A DNA stretch of 36,878 bases from the IMG/VR virus record IMGVR_UViG_3300046005_000910, positions 1-36,878 of that record. One strand, written 5' to 3'. Both the position numbers and the translations under genes were made by a program. The stretch is from a virus. Within the stretch, counting starts at the first letter, position 1. Every line of letters starts with the position of its first letter. The notes below the pieces were generated by a model. It did not search any database. It saw nothing but the letters and a program-made list of their open reading frames with translations, and was not told where the DNA came from. This document shows positions 17,901 through 24,038 of this stretch, piece by piece.

Positions 17901-18894
17901 GGGGAGTTATGGCAACTTAAATAAAACAGAAGCAGCAGAAGTAAGGAAAAGGTTTATAATTCAAGGGGCTTCATTATTTACAATCTCTATGGCTTTTGCA
18001 GCTGCTTTACAAGACAATGAAGAATATAAAGACTCACCTGATTGGGTCACTAGTTGGTTAGTACCTACAGGTAGTAAGGAAGCCCCTTTCTTTAAAATAC
18101 CTATTCCGTTTGAAGCTGGGTTTTTCTTTAAAGTATTGCCTGAATATTTAGTACGGATAAATAGTGGTACCTTAACTACAAAACAAGGTAATAAAGCTCT
18201 TGGTACTGCAGCTATACAATTACTAGCTCCTGTACTACCTTTAAACCAACTAGTAAAACCCGCATGGGAGGCTGTTGCAAACTATGATGTGCATACTCAA
18301 AACCCTATAGAAAGTATGTCAGAGAGTAGACTACCTAGAGAATATAGAGATGCTCATGCTTCACAACTATCTAAAATAGTAGGTAGGGCTCTACCTATAT
18401 CTCCAGACAAGATAGAACATCTAGGGCATGGATATCTTACAGAAGCTTGGGGTTTAGCTGCTGCAATATCAGATGCATACCTACATACTGAAGGTGTAGC
18501 CCCTCCTAAAAAAGCACTAGGTGAAATGCCAATGTTTAAAGGGGTATTAACTGCACCTGAGAAAGATCGTGCTGTAGGTGAGTTTTATGAGATAACTAAG
18601 AAGACAGGGCAGATACGCAATGCTATCCGTAGTGCACAAAAAGAAGGAGATAAAGAAACTGTTGCAAGATTAAAGGCTGATCCTGAAAACATAAAATTGT
18701 CTAAAGCAGCTCCTATGCTACAAAAAGAAAGTGCTCATATTAGTAAAGCACAACAACGGATAAAACGTATTAAAAATGACCCTAACTTGAGTGGAGAAGA
18801 GAAGACTAAACTCATCCGTGTTCAGCAACATAGGATTAATACTATAGCTGAAAGAGGGTTAAAGAGAGGAGAACGCAAAGGTTTAGAGCGGTAA
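11977..18894 (+). CDS. Giant ejection protein: lytic transglycosylase + HExxH + LPD-like C-terminal domain
   Basis: A 2305-residue single frame. Residues about 67-190 form an SLT lytic transglycosylase: catalytic Glu94 in GTVESSLNP, GLMQFMP at 109-115 and AYNYGPGNV at 156-164. Two related units (NGGTLHVP-KGMPREDALAEA at 209-228 and 246-265) follow. Then come Ala/Gly-rich helices, a proline hinge (PVPTPVPTPVPTPTP near 775) and charged coils. A zinc-protease-type HExxH lies at His1238-Glu1239...His1242 in TAVHEILHHLERAMP. The region about 1805-2060 (WYRQLVRDPLHANL...IMNFSKKGN...VTPFFSSQLNAMD) resembles large-polyvalent-protein C-terminal domains such as LPD38. It would be packed in the virion, injected, and cut peptidoglycan during DNA entry. 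Last gene before the terminator. Confidence 0.88.
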   Translation: MANEMNPFAYNPAEAAKLGFAPMATPAQEEVDMSQYLPQETPTAPPPQRERAYNPQTSQVAPQAESSQYDEAFQQAEAENGLPSGLLSKMGTVESSLNPNAVSPAGAVGLMQFMPDTAKQFGIDPRDPIASISAAGKLMAKHLRRYNGDMNKAVAAYNYGPGNVGKAIAKGGDQWAEALPDETKGYLQQVLGGEALAPQEELYDIPLVNGGTLHVPKGMPREDALAEARANGIDAVGFRDVLLANGGTLHVPDNMSDEQAIAEAKKGMPDTDFTTKAQAAAPDRGIGKSISDIGVTAEKGAVGLGQSIIGLADLVTPGNLGGAISDAGLDLNKVQDYLSTQFSPQQQAAIKNLADAKGWDNILKAAIANPTALASEIGQAIPQMIGGAGLAKGAMYGLGKLGAAVPSLSKAIEAGGKYVAAGAGEGAVGAGAAKESLRVNNPLGEASGANTIAALGTGAATGILGGVGSKLTTALGGVDPTLIMMGGRKAAVEALGDVANTPGFIRSTLVSMVGEGVLEEAPQSAVETIFQNYAEGKTGEGLLEGVPDSAFRGALLGAVMGGGANVASRIASPSDRPEDGSLLNNGQPILAPEQTADTSLAPLDEEVDATKTKKKEKATEAAPATDITDQDREWLARAAGTPTPTSLDADEYVKNNWYDKVLNPTGTELPPAPVEKVTPAPTPAGTEAVVGLEEKVTPAQEVVKEPVVRATPTDWVKDTLGLGKASGVSKALKGLDIDNPADHDAITHVLMNKQDTSKFKLAPEQQAALETRMSAATPVPTPVPTPVPTPTPIQGAPDANQIPQATTPDVSGSTQQKVLKKGKSTPVSSEGVRESGSESGAVEAVTEEKVAPVISPTVLNTARKVVGIYDKSVSAGKEPPVRNVQALHTTAGLLGLQVAPDTPHAEVAAQIAETVKAPDVVLPQGLKIAAAPKAPEVPTTKAALQAEFMEHAKAGTLGEASEAVKNFAEGLRTSKSLPVQQAYRAAQKLNTQAVKAAEAAKTLEVEQRLEEEDRLERESMPVREGGIDDVINKAKRTPADIKKANEARKAKLAEEERTLKEDLVDEGFDAFDYEDLADQEVIAAKAVDRTIQKEKAEELKVFDIPVKRAQLLASRKKAHALLSAGKITPEEFIRRSEQITDEERVRLAEAKHKRNPRARGATYIREKLLNALRHGDVSQEEHDFAEWFIKKNPDALENLGISIKQAPAGREGSAGSYTPLNQVVNLFKGKKKTTTAVHEILHHLERAMPANLQKGIREAWLKQTIAARDKAIKNKASKDVVDFYDAALIGDYKAARKALMKAQQEELYQHINASEFWAVNATDIMQGRYGNSTSFIGRLKQWLQEAYEHIKHTLGLNSNAPVLKAIKHVMSSVDTDYTSKSMLAEEGKGKGVIYAAPPSRPNQAAKDAAKIVADANLVKTSDKSTLTTAKEGLTSAIKHSTFAQLRTSWVDGSAGLSKALRDLPSMDLKGKLRADLLHSKNQQLYNLVRESFSEGYLTLAGDGGLMTVKNDRLALNNIFKRIDALGHKDSRKVFFSAMRVLAGDSILQRDMEQRAKAADYTDTADQLETLSKQIDDKLEYAKITKRISTFRKEAQKILSLVGEKADEETGREKIVTQKEIDDVKDLLAKDPRIEPIMADIYAALRKSVDLWESTELITKDIADEWRSNPAYIPLYKSMDDLLEDPTKYVQVLKTGAKSLGEVKKLEGGTHQVNVGENLVKHFAFMAGAAAQNQFRRTAVSQLMVTGGAYKSGPQDPQATMIRVKGKKVFYHISDPIAFEAFQVAIPILGPWTKLAQEYTKTFRAVTLINPVYWYRQLVRDPLHANLVSKTGTVTPVHAALAMMDILTNRSEVYNTLKRHGIVGAVDSISDPKQFVKAAAKQRGAIVKTADWVMRIHEASDAATRVAIYNAAIKEAKAKGITNKQHQENFAVMRAREIMNFSKKGNSQTLATIRAVTPFFSSQLNAMDTLARAAFPGSYGNLNKTEAAEVRKRFIIQGASLFTISMAFAAALQDNEEYKDSPDWVTSWLVPTGSKEAPFFKIPIPFEAGFFFKVLPEYLVRINSGTLTTKQGNKALGTAAIQLLAPVLPLNQLVKPAWEAVANYDVHTQNPIESMSESRLPREYRDAHASQLSKIVGRALPISPDKIEHLGHGYLTEAWGLAAAISDAYLHTEGVAPPKKALGEMPMFKGVLTAPEKDRAVGEFYEITKKTGQIRNAIRSAQKEGDKETVARLKADPENIKLSKAAPMLQKESAHISKAQQRIKRIKNDPNLSGEEKTKLIRVQQHRINTIAERGLKRGERKGLER

Positions 18895-18899
18895 CTAGA

Positions 18900-18921
18900 G
18901 GGGGCACTTAGCCCCCTTTTT
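18900..18921 (+). terminator. Rho-independent terminator of the late operon
   Basis: GGGGGC-ACTTA-GCCCCC hairpin (18900-18916) followed by TTTTT, six bases after the stop of the giant virion gene. The minus-strand primase gene stops at 18920, so the element sits exactly at the convergent junction. Read from the minus strand there is no U-run, so it should act mainly on plus-strand transcription. Confidence 0.9.
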
Positions 18922-21709
18922 AATTTATTTTTGTAGCGTCTAATACTAATGCTAATACTGCAGGGCTGTCTTGTGGTGTCCCTGCGGACATGCGTATTCT
19001 AGCTACATCTAATAAGATGCCCATTTTAGATAAGTCGGCTGTCATGCAGTTATAAGATATTTGCTTCTTTGCACACCATGTCTTTAACACAGAGGATATA
19101 ATATAAGCACGTTTAACATCGGGCTCTCTCCTAATAGCTAACTGGCCTCTAGGTGTCTCTATAGGTACTGATAGTGTGCCCTCAATAGCTGAAGGTGCTT
19201 GGTTTATAATTAGTTGGTTCTGGATATTCTCCAACATGAAAGTACCTAAGAATGCACTTGACTTATCAAATGAAGACTCCTTGTTACCCCTTACTTTTTT
19301 ATTAAGCTGCCTAACCATACGGTCAAATACAGGTTGTACAGGTATATCTATTATGCCTAGCTCGTTAGCAACTGTACCGCCCCATAGAGCTGTCGCACAT
19401 AGAGCAGAGTAATACCTGTCAGGCTGTTTAAGGTCTGCCGCAAGGTCAAATTTAACTTGTATGGCTCTTAAATCTGCTATACAGGTCTCGTAGTTATCTA
19501 GTACATATTGCATGATAACCTCCCCAGCATGTCCATAGTTTTCTAGTAAATCAATAGAGAATACCTGATCTGTTTCCTGTTTAGTCATAGAGTCAGCACT
19601 AAGCACTTCTAATTCTAATACCCGTAGCAGCTCACCTTCTGGGTTTGCTTTTATAGAGTGCAATACCTCATGCAAGCTGTTGTTACCTGATGATATACAA
19701 GGTAAGTCCCATGTCGTGTTATTTACTCTCTCTGAGTTAGCAGAGGCCTGCAGTCTATTTTTACCCCGACCATTAGTAGCACCAAAAGCTAAATTACTTA
19801 CTTCGTCAGGGGCTAAATTGGTAAGCTCATCCATGCAAATAATCATGTTCTTTACCACCCCCATACGGTGATACTTAGACTGTACTGTATCGTCCTTAAT
19901 CAACATAGACGTAACAGGATGACCCCAAACGCTATTAGCTACTTTCTGTATAGTAGACTTACCCTGACCAGAAGATGCATTGGTAAGATGTACAAGAGCC
20001 CCACCTAATGCATACACTTTAAACATAGGTGAACCCAAACTTAAGAACAAAGAGAATGCACGTATCTCATTACCTTCTAGAGCATAATGATTAGCCACTT
20101 TCTGCCACCCATCTATAGTCCCTGCTTTAGTGTATATATGTACTACTGTTTCTGTAGCTGCAGAAGGAGGGCTATATCTAGGAGGTGCATTTTTTGTAAG
20201 CTCTCTAGTACCAATAACAAATGCTTGATTATTAGCATTCCATCCAAACTGTGTTCGTACTTTTTCTGCTGCCAGCTCAGTCTGTAAGTGTTTAGTCCAT
20301 GATACCAAGTAAGCCATTAGGCCTTTCATCTGAGTAGCATTAGCGGCAATCCCTTGTTTAGACAACATATCTCTGCATTTATCCCCTGCTGTTATAGTAG
20401 CCAGAGGTGCTGTAAAATCACTAACCCCATCATGCGGTCTGATAAGTCTCATGTGGATAACTTCACCTGCATCGGGATCAGTACGCCTACCTACTACATA
20501 AAAATCATTCTCATATATTAAGCTCTTATCCTCTTCACCTTCCTCCACATCATCTAAAGGCTTTTTAATATATACGCCCCCTTTAGGCCCTCTAAAAAAT
20601 GGGAACGGGTATTCAGGTATCTCAATGTCTACTTCACCTAAGTCAGGGCTAATAGCAGTTACTATATTATCAGTAGGCGTGGCTTCCAGTATGTCCTTAC
20701 CTAGCATTAGTGGAGTATTTATTAAACCAAAGTGTTTACACTCTAAACATAAGTTAGGGTTTAAGGTTCTAAAAGTTTCACATAAATGGGGACTTGTTAT
20801 TTTTTGCGCTTTTATTTCTGTCTTTGCAGGGTCATACTCATCGTGCTTATTGGATAAGCTATGGATAGCTGTTTCATTATCTGTGCAAAATTGTGCTATA
20901 GATAGTCCCGACCTCCAGTGGGGTTCGGTTATTTCGTTCGGGTTATTATAGATATGAGCTAGATGTGCACACCCTTTACCCGCTAAACTCTTCTGCATAA
21001 TACGAGAAAACTTATAAATTGTATTCCCTAATAGAGCTTTGGTCGTATCATTTAAGCCTGCGCCTGCACCCGCCAACTCCAACATAGCTGTAGGAGATAG
21101 AGCACCTGTATCTAAAATCTTTTTGTAGGCTTCTATAGTACCCGCTGTACCTGTACATAATAACTTTACTTCAGCTTCGAGCCCACCTTTAAAATTAGTA
21201 GTGTTAGGTAGTCTTAATATTCTAACTGCATCGGTAGTTAAACCTTTATCTTTGACTTTAAAATTCTCTGATATAACACGTTGTACAAGAGAGGTTGCTA
21301 AAGGCTTCCAAATGTCATATCCAACTGCTTCTGTAAATGTCCAATAAACATGCAACCCATAGCCTGATGAAACTACAGTAGGTTTAGGTAATCCTAATGC
21401 GCCTACAAAAGCTGATAAAGCAAGGAACCCTTCATCCTGAGTAGGGAACTCAGTGTCTTTACCAATATCAAGGTCAATCCATAAAGACTTAAATTTATCC
21501 GCATTCTTAGCATTTCTACTTGAAGGGGTCTTATAAGAAGCTAAAGAGAAATAGGCATCTTTACCTAATACTGGTTGTTGTTCAGCCCATGCATCTATCT
21601 CTTCTGGCGTATCTAAAAATATCTGTGCTGCTTTACCTTTTATTATCCCTACTACACAGTAAGTACCTTCTAGAGGTAATACGTGCTTGATAAATTCTAC
21701 CCTGTTCAT
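18920..21709 (-). CDS. Primase-helicase: AEP-type primase fused to DUF927-like helicase
   Basis: In this 929-residue protein the N-terminal part has archaeo-eukaryotic primase (AEP) motifs: Asp79-x-Asp81 in WIDLDIGKD, S115-G-Y-G-L-H120 followed by VYW, and Asp160 with RILRLPNTTNFK. The C-terminal half is a DUF927-like P-loop helicase: QFGWNANNQAFVIG, Walker A in NASSGQGKST and Walker B IICMDELTNL. Zinc-type cysteines occur between them (CETFRTLNPNLCLECKH). It would prime and unwind DNA at the phage fork, acting with the family A polymerase and SNF2-type helicase upstream. It lies after a terminator on its own strand, so expression probably depends on read-through; a weak AGG precedes the ATG. 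Confidence 0.9.
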   Translation of the reverse strand: MNRVEFIKHVLPLEGTYCVVGIIKGKAAQIFLDTPEEIDAWAEQQPVLGKDAYFSLASYKTPSSRNAKNADKFKSLWIDLDIGKDTEFPTQDEGFLALSAFVGALGLPKPTVVSSGYGLHVYWTFTEAVGYDIWKPLATSLVQRVISENFKVKDKGLTTDAVRILRLPNTTNFKGGLEAEVKLLCTGTAGTIEAYKKILDTGALSPTAMLELAGAGAGLNDTTKALLGNTIYKFSRIMQKSLAGKGCAHLAHIYNNPNEITEPHWRSGLSIAQFCTDNETAIHSLSNKHDEYDPAKTEIKAQKITSPHLCETFRTLNPNLCLECKHFGLINTPLMLGKDILEATPTDNIVTAISPDLGEVDIEIPEYPFPFFRGPKGGVYIKKPLDDVEEGEEDKSLIYENDFYVVGRRTDPDAGEVIHMRLIRPHDGVSDFTAPLATITAGDKCRDMLSKQGIAANATQMKGLMAYLVSWTKHLQTELAAEKVRTQFGWNANNQAFVIGTRELTKNAPPRYSPPSAATETVVHIYTKAGTIDGWQKVANHYALEGNEIRAFSLFLSLGSPMFKVYALGGALVHLTNASSGQGKSTIQKVANSVWGHPVTSMLIKDDTVQSKYHRMGVVKNMIICMDELTNLAPDEVSNLAFGATNGRGKNRLQASANSERVNNTTWDLPCISSGNNSLHEVLHSIKANPEGELLRVLELEVLSADSMTKQETDQVFSIDLLENYGHAGEVIMQYVLDNYETCIADLRAIQVKFDLAADLKQPDRYYSALCATALWGGTVANELGIIDIPVQPVFDRMVRQLNKKVRGNKESSFDKSSAFLGTFMLENIQNQLIINQAPSAIEGTLSVPIETPRGQLAIRREPDVKRAYIISSVLKTWCAKKQISYNCMTADLSKMGILLDVARIRMSAGTPQDSPAVLALVLDATKIN

Positions 21710-21730
21710 GGTAATGCCTAATTTTAGAGG

Positions 21731-21758
21731 AAAAAAAGGGCGGTATTAAACCGCCCTT
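21731..21758 (-). terminator. Rho-independent terminator between ssDNA-binding protein and primase genes
   Basis: On the minus strand the sequence AAGGGCGG-loop-CCGCCCTT (arms 21751-21758 and 21736-21743, 7-nt loop) runs directly into seven T residues (21731-21737). It lies about 25 bp after the stop of the gene at 21785. It should reduce transcription into the primase-helicase gene. Confidence 0.9.
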
Positions 21759-21784
21759 ATGAGCGCAACCTTATGAGCGCAACC
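21757..21784 (-). repeat. 14-bp tandem duplication
   Basis: TTATGAGCGCAACC is repeated twice without a spacer, and a partial third copy (TTATGA) contains the stop codon of the adjacent minus-strand gene. The duplication pushes the terminator away from the stop codon and probably arose by slippage. Confidence 0.85.
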
Positions 21785-22651
21785 TTATGATCCCCACTCT
21801 GCCAAAACGTCTTCCATTGTTTGTGCTGCAGGGGTTGCTTTTTTCTCTCTTACTACGGGTTCTGCTGCTGTAGGCGCAACCTTTGCCGCTTGTACAAATG
21901 TTAGCTCTTCAGGTTCTTTTGACCTAGCCGAAGGTGCTTGAAAGGATAGTGTGACTGCTAACTTAGCTTCCGGTGATGCACCATGAACACGTACTGCTTC
22001 TAACTCATCAACTTCTAAAGCACGAACCGCCCTAAATACCATCTTAGGTGTAGCTGAGTCTGTATCAAACCGCATTTCAGTTACTACATCAGTGATGTTA
22101 AGTCCGTGAGAACCCAGTTGCTTAGCATACTGCATAAGGGGCTGTTTGTTAGCCTCACCCTTACCAAACAGAGAAGTAGCAGCTAGTGATAACTCATACA
22201 ACTCACCGTGAATAGCATCATTCTCTAATAACACCGCTAACTTATGGGTGAATCTACAAGCTCTACCTGAACCTTGTTTTGCAGAACCCGCAATGTTTTG
22301 TGGGCAAGTAGCGCAGTTTAAAGATTGTACTGCCTCACAGTTAGAAGCAGGTCGTTCACCATCGTTACTCCAGCAAGCCGGAGATAATATAACCCCCTCT
22401 TGATAAGCTGCTGAGTAGTACTGGCGTGAAGTTTTAGGTGCTGCTGCCGCAATGATAATGTTCATTGCTCGGTCTTCATTCTTGGCAACTTCTTGACCGC
22501 CTACCACCATACGAAAGATATTACCCTTGATAGAAATACGTCGGGTACTTGTACCGCCCATAAGAGCTCTGGTAGTTTCACTCAGTTCTACGTTTCTGAA
22601 ATGTGCTGGTACTGCACCACCATTTTTAAAAATACTTAATTCATTACTCAT
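21785..22651 (-). CDS. Putative phage ssDNA-binding protein with Cys cluster
   Basis: This 288-residue protein has a central segment ILSPACWSNDGERPASNC, then SLNCATCPQNIAGS and RACRFTHKLAVLL. Cysteines at 93, 105, 113, 116 and 132 suggest a bound zinc ion. It then shows YELSLAATSLFG and a charged/Ala-rich C-terminal tail ending in MEDVLAEWGS. An acidic tail and position in the replication operon next to primase and helicase genes fit an ssDNA-binding protein, as suspected for related environmental phage proteins. That function is inference. Its Shine-Dalgarno (GGAG) lies in the tail of the HTH gene before it. Confidence 0.6.
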   Translation of the reverse strand: MSNELSIFKNGGAVPAHFRNVELSETTRALMGGTSTRRISIKGNIFRMVVGGQEVAKNEDRAMNIIIAAAAPKTSRQYYSAAYQEGVILSPACWSNDGERPASNCEAVQSLNCATCPQNIAGSAKQGSGRACRFTHKLAVLLENDAIHGELYELSLAATSLFGKGEANKQPLMQYAKQLGSHGLNITDVVTEMRFDTDSATPKMVFRAVRALEVDELEAVRVHGASPEAKLAVTLSFQAPSARSKEPEELTFVQAAKVAPTAAEPVVREKKATPAAQTMEDVLAEWGS

Positions 22652-22652
22652 G

Positions 22653-22919
22653 TTATTCTCCAGATTGATTAGTTGGTTGTTTAATTATTGCACTTTGTAA
22701 AGACAAAAAAGCACTTACATTATCTGCACTATATAGCAGTTTTTTTCCACCTTGAAGATACGTATCAAGGGTGCCTAGCTTTCTTAACTTTAGTAGGGAT
22801 TGGCGCGAGAGGCCTAGTATCTTACTTACTTCAGCTCCCGTCAAGAAAACTTGCTCATTATTTTCTTCTTCACCCATTTTACTTTCTCCTTCAATTATTT
22901 TACTTTCTTCTGCACTCAT
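22653..22919 (-). CDS. HTH (excisionase/MerR-like) small DNA-binding protein with two possible starts
   Basis: This is an 88-residue protein. Residues 26-71 (FLTGAEVSKILGLSRQSLLKLRKLGTLDTYLQGGKKLLYS...) form a helix-turn-helix of the excisionase/MerR-like type, with the usual basic wing. It may be a transcription or replication regulator. The ATG at 22919 and an in-frame ATG at 22877 are both preceded by the same GGAGAAAGTAAAATG, so an 88- and a 74-residue form could both be made. The N-terminal extension is Glu-rich. The upstream gene stops one base before the first ATG. Confidence 0.8.
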   Translation of the reverse strand: MSAEESKIIEGESKMGEEENNEQVFLTGAEVSKILGLSRQSLLKLRKLGTLDTYLQGGKKLLYSADNVSAFLSLQSAIIKQPTNQSGE

Positions 22920-22920
22920 T

Positions 22921-23304
22921 TTACTTTCTCCTAACAGTTATTGAATATCGACTATCTATGTTCATTCCCGGTGGTAGTTTATCGGGGTGTTCTTCTATAA
23001 AGGCCCGCATATTGGTTTGGTGTATTCTGTTTTCTAATAACTCAAAAGCGTCATTCTCTTTTATAAACTCTTTCATGCTATTAAAATCAGAAGTCCAATA
23101 CCGAGTCTTAGTTGTTCTGAATACACTACCTGCTGGGGTACGTAACCCCTCTGCACCCATCTCTTTGCATAAGTCTAATAGCTCAGCGGTAACTGCATCT
23201 TGTTGAGCTTTTATTTTATTATCTACTTCGTCAAACTCCCGTTGGAGCTGCTGTCTTTTGTCACGCATCTTAATATAGATAGTGACTAGTTGTTCTGCAT
23301 TCAT
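22921..23304 (-). CDS. Conserved phage hypothetical protein, coiled-coil N-terminus
   Basis: In this 127-residue protein, residues about 8-50 form an amphipathic coiled coil (IKMRDKRQQLQREFDEVDNKIKAQQDAV). A small beta/alpha domain follows (GSVFRTTKTRYWTSDFNSMKEFIKEND...LLENRIHQTNMRAFIEEHPDKLPPGM). The layout is frequent in phage early operons next to recombination or replication genes, but no biochemical role is known to me. Its Shine-Dalgarno (GAAGGAGAG) lies in the tail of the 49-residue gene before it. Confidence 0.75.
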   Translation of the reverse strand: MNAEQLVTIYIKMRDKRQQLQREFDEVDNKIKAQQDAVTAELLDLCKEMGAEGLRTPAGSVFRTTKTRYWTSDFNSMKEFIKENDAFELLENRIHQTNMRAFIEEHPDKLPPGMNIDSRYSITVRRK

Positions 23305-23307
23305 AAT

Positions 23308-23457
23308 TTACTCTCCTTCATCAACCTCAATAATTGTATACTTAGCAACTATAAAACATAGCCATGTAAACCCCCACCCAAAATCAGTTGTGTCTATCCA
23401 AGGTACTATTGTCCAAAGCCTTATATGACGTACCCCAAAAAATATTCGTTGTCTCAT
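23308..23457 (-). CDS. Small hypothetical protein (49 aa), first gene after strong promoter
   Basis: ATG at 23457 with a Shine-Dalgarno (AGGAG) ten bases upstream opens a 49-residue frame rich in aromatic residues (MRQRIFFGVRHIRLWTIVPW, then GWGFTWLCFIVAKY). A hydrophobic stretch at 28-39 could touch the membrane. Its stop lies in the Shine-Dalgarno of the next gene, and it is the first gene after the promoter at 23481-23509. No family is recognised. Confidence 0.75.
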   Translation of the reverse strand: MRQRIFFGVRHIRLWTIVPWIDTTDFGWGFTWLCFIVAKYTIIEVDEGE

Positions 23458-23480
23458 TGCTTTCTCCTAAGTACAGATAT

Positions 23481-23509
23481 ATTATACTCTATACGTTACT
23501 TGTCGTCAA
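23481..23509 (-). promoter_or_regulatory. Near-consensus sigma70 promoter for the distal replication genes
   Basis: On the minus strand: TTGACG (-35, 23504-23509), a 17-bp spacer, and TATAAT (-10, 23481-23486). Only one base differs from the consensus hexamers and the spacing is optimal. Transcription would start near 23474, about 17 bases before the 49-residue gene, and read the coiled-coil, HTH and ssDNA-binding protein genes up to the terminator at 21731-21758. Host RNA polymerase is thus the expected reader. Confidence 0.9.
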
Positions 23510-23534
23510 GTGTTATTTAAGTACGTCTTTAAAG

Positions 23535-24038
23535 TTACCTTTGTATTGGGTTAAAAGGGTGATGTTCTATCTTTGCTTTCTTATAAGCTTCACTTGCTTC
23601 TTCTATTGATGGGTATATACCTAGATACAAAGCCTTACCATTTACTCTTATTTGGGCTATCCATGTATTAGGTATTTTATGAGGGTATACACCCACACAA
23701 CCTGAAGTGTTGTCACTACGTTTTTTCTGGTTTTGCGCTTGCTCTTTATGCCCTTTTGCTAATCTTAAATTACCTAAGACATTATTATCTCTATCTCCAT
23801 TTATATGATCTACAGTACACCCTTCTAAAATACTACCGTGTATGTATACCCATGCTAGTCTATGCGCCATATAGCTCGTTTTATTTATACGGATAAGCCT
23901 ATACCCATAAGGGTTAACACAACCTGCCGCACTTCCAATTTTTATACTCCAATTAGGAGATTGCCTCCAAGTAAATACCCCTGTATCAGGGTTGTATATA
24001 AGTAACTTCTGTACTAAATCTTGATCTATTAATTTCAT
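23535..24038 (-). CDS. Free-standing HNH homing endonuclease with AP2-type DNA-binding domain
   Basis: This 167-residue protein has an HNH_3 core with AHRLAW (His59) and VDHINGDRDNNVLGNLRLA (His78, Asn90). It is followed by an AP2-like domain at about 110-155 (NTSGCVGVYPHKI, TWIAQIRVNGKALYLGIYPSIEEASEAY). It would cut a specific DNA site and spread itself between phages. The start overlaps the helicase stop as ATGA (24035-24038), so it is inserted right after the helicase gene without breaking it, and just upstream of the strong promoter. No intron-like sequence surrounds it. Confidence 0.9.
   Translation of the reverse strand: MKLIDQDLVQKLLIYNPDTGVFTWRQSPNWSIKIGSAAGCVNPYGYRLIRINKTSYMAHRLAWVYIHGSILEGCTVDHINGDRDNNVLGNLRLAKGHKEQAQNQKKRSDNTSGCVGVYPHKIPNTWIAQIRVNGKALYLGIYPSIEEASEAYKKAKIEHHPFNPIQR

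Noticed and set aside
18900-18921. Bidirectional terminator
   Set aside because: On the minus strand the hairpin is not followed by a T-run, so only plus-strand function is supported.
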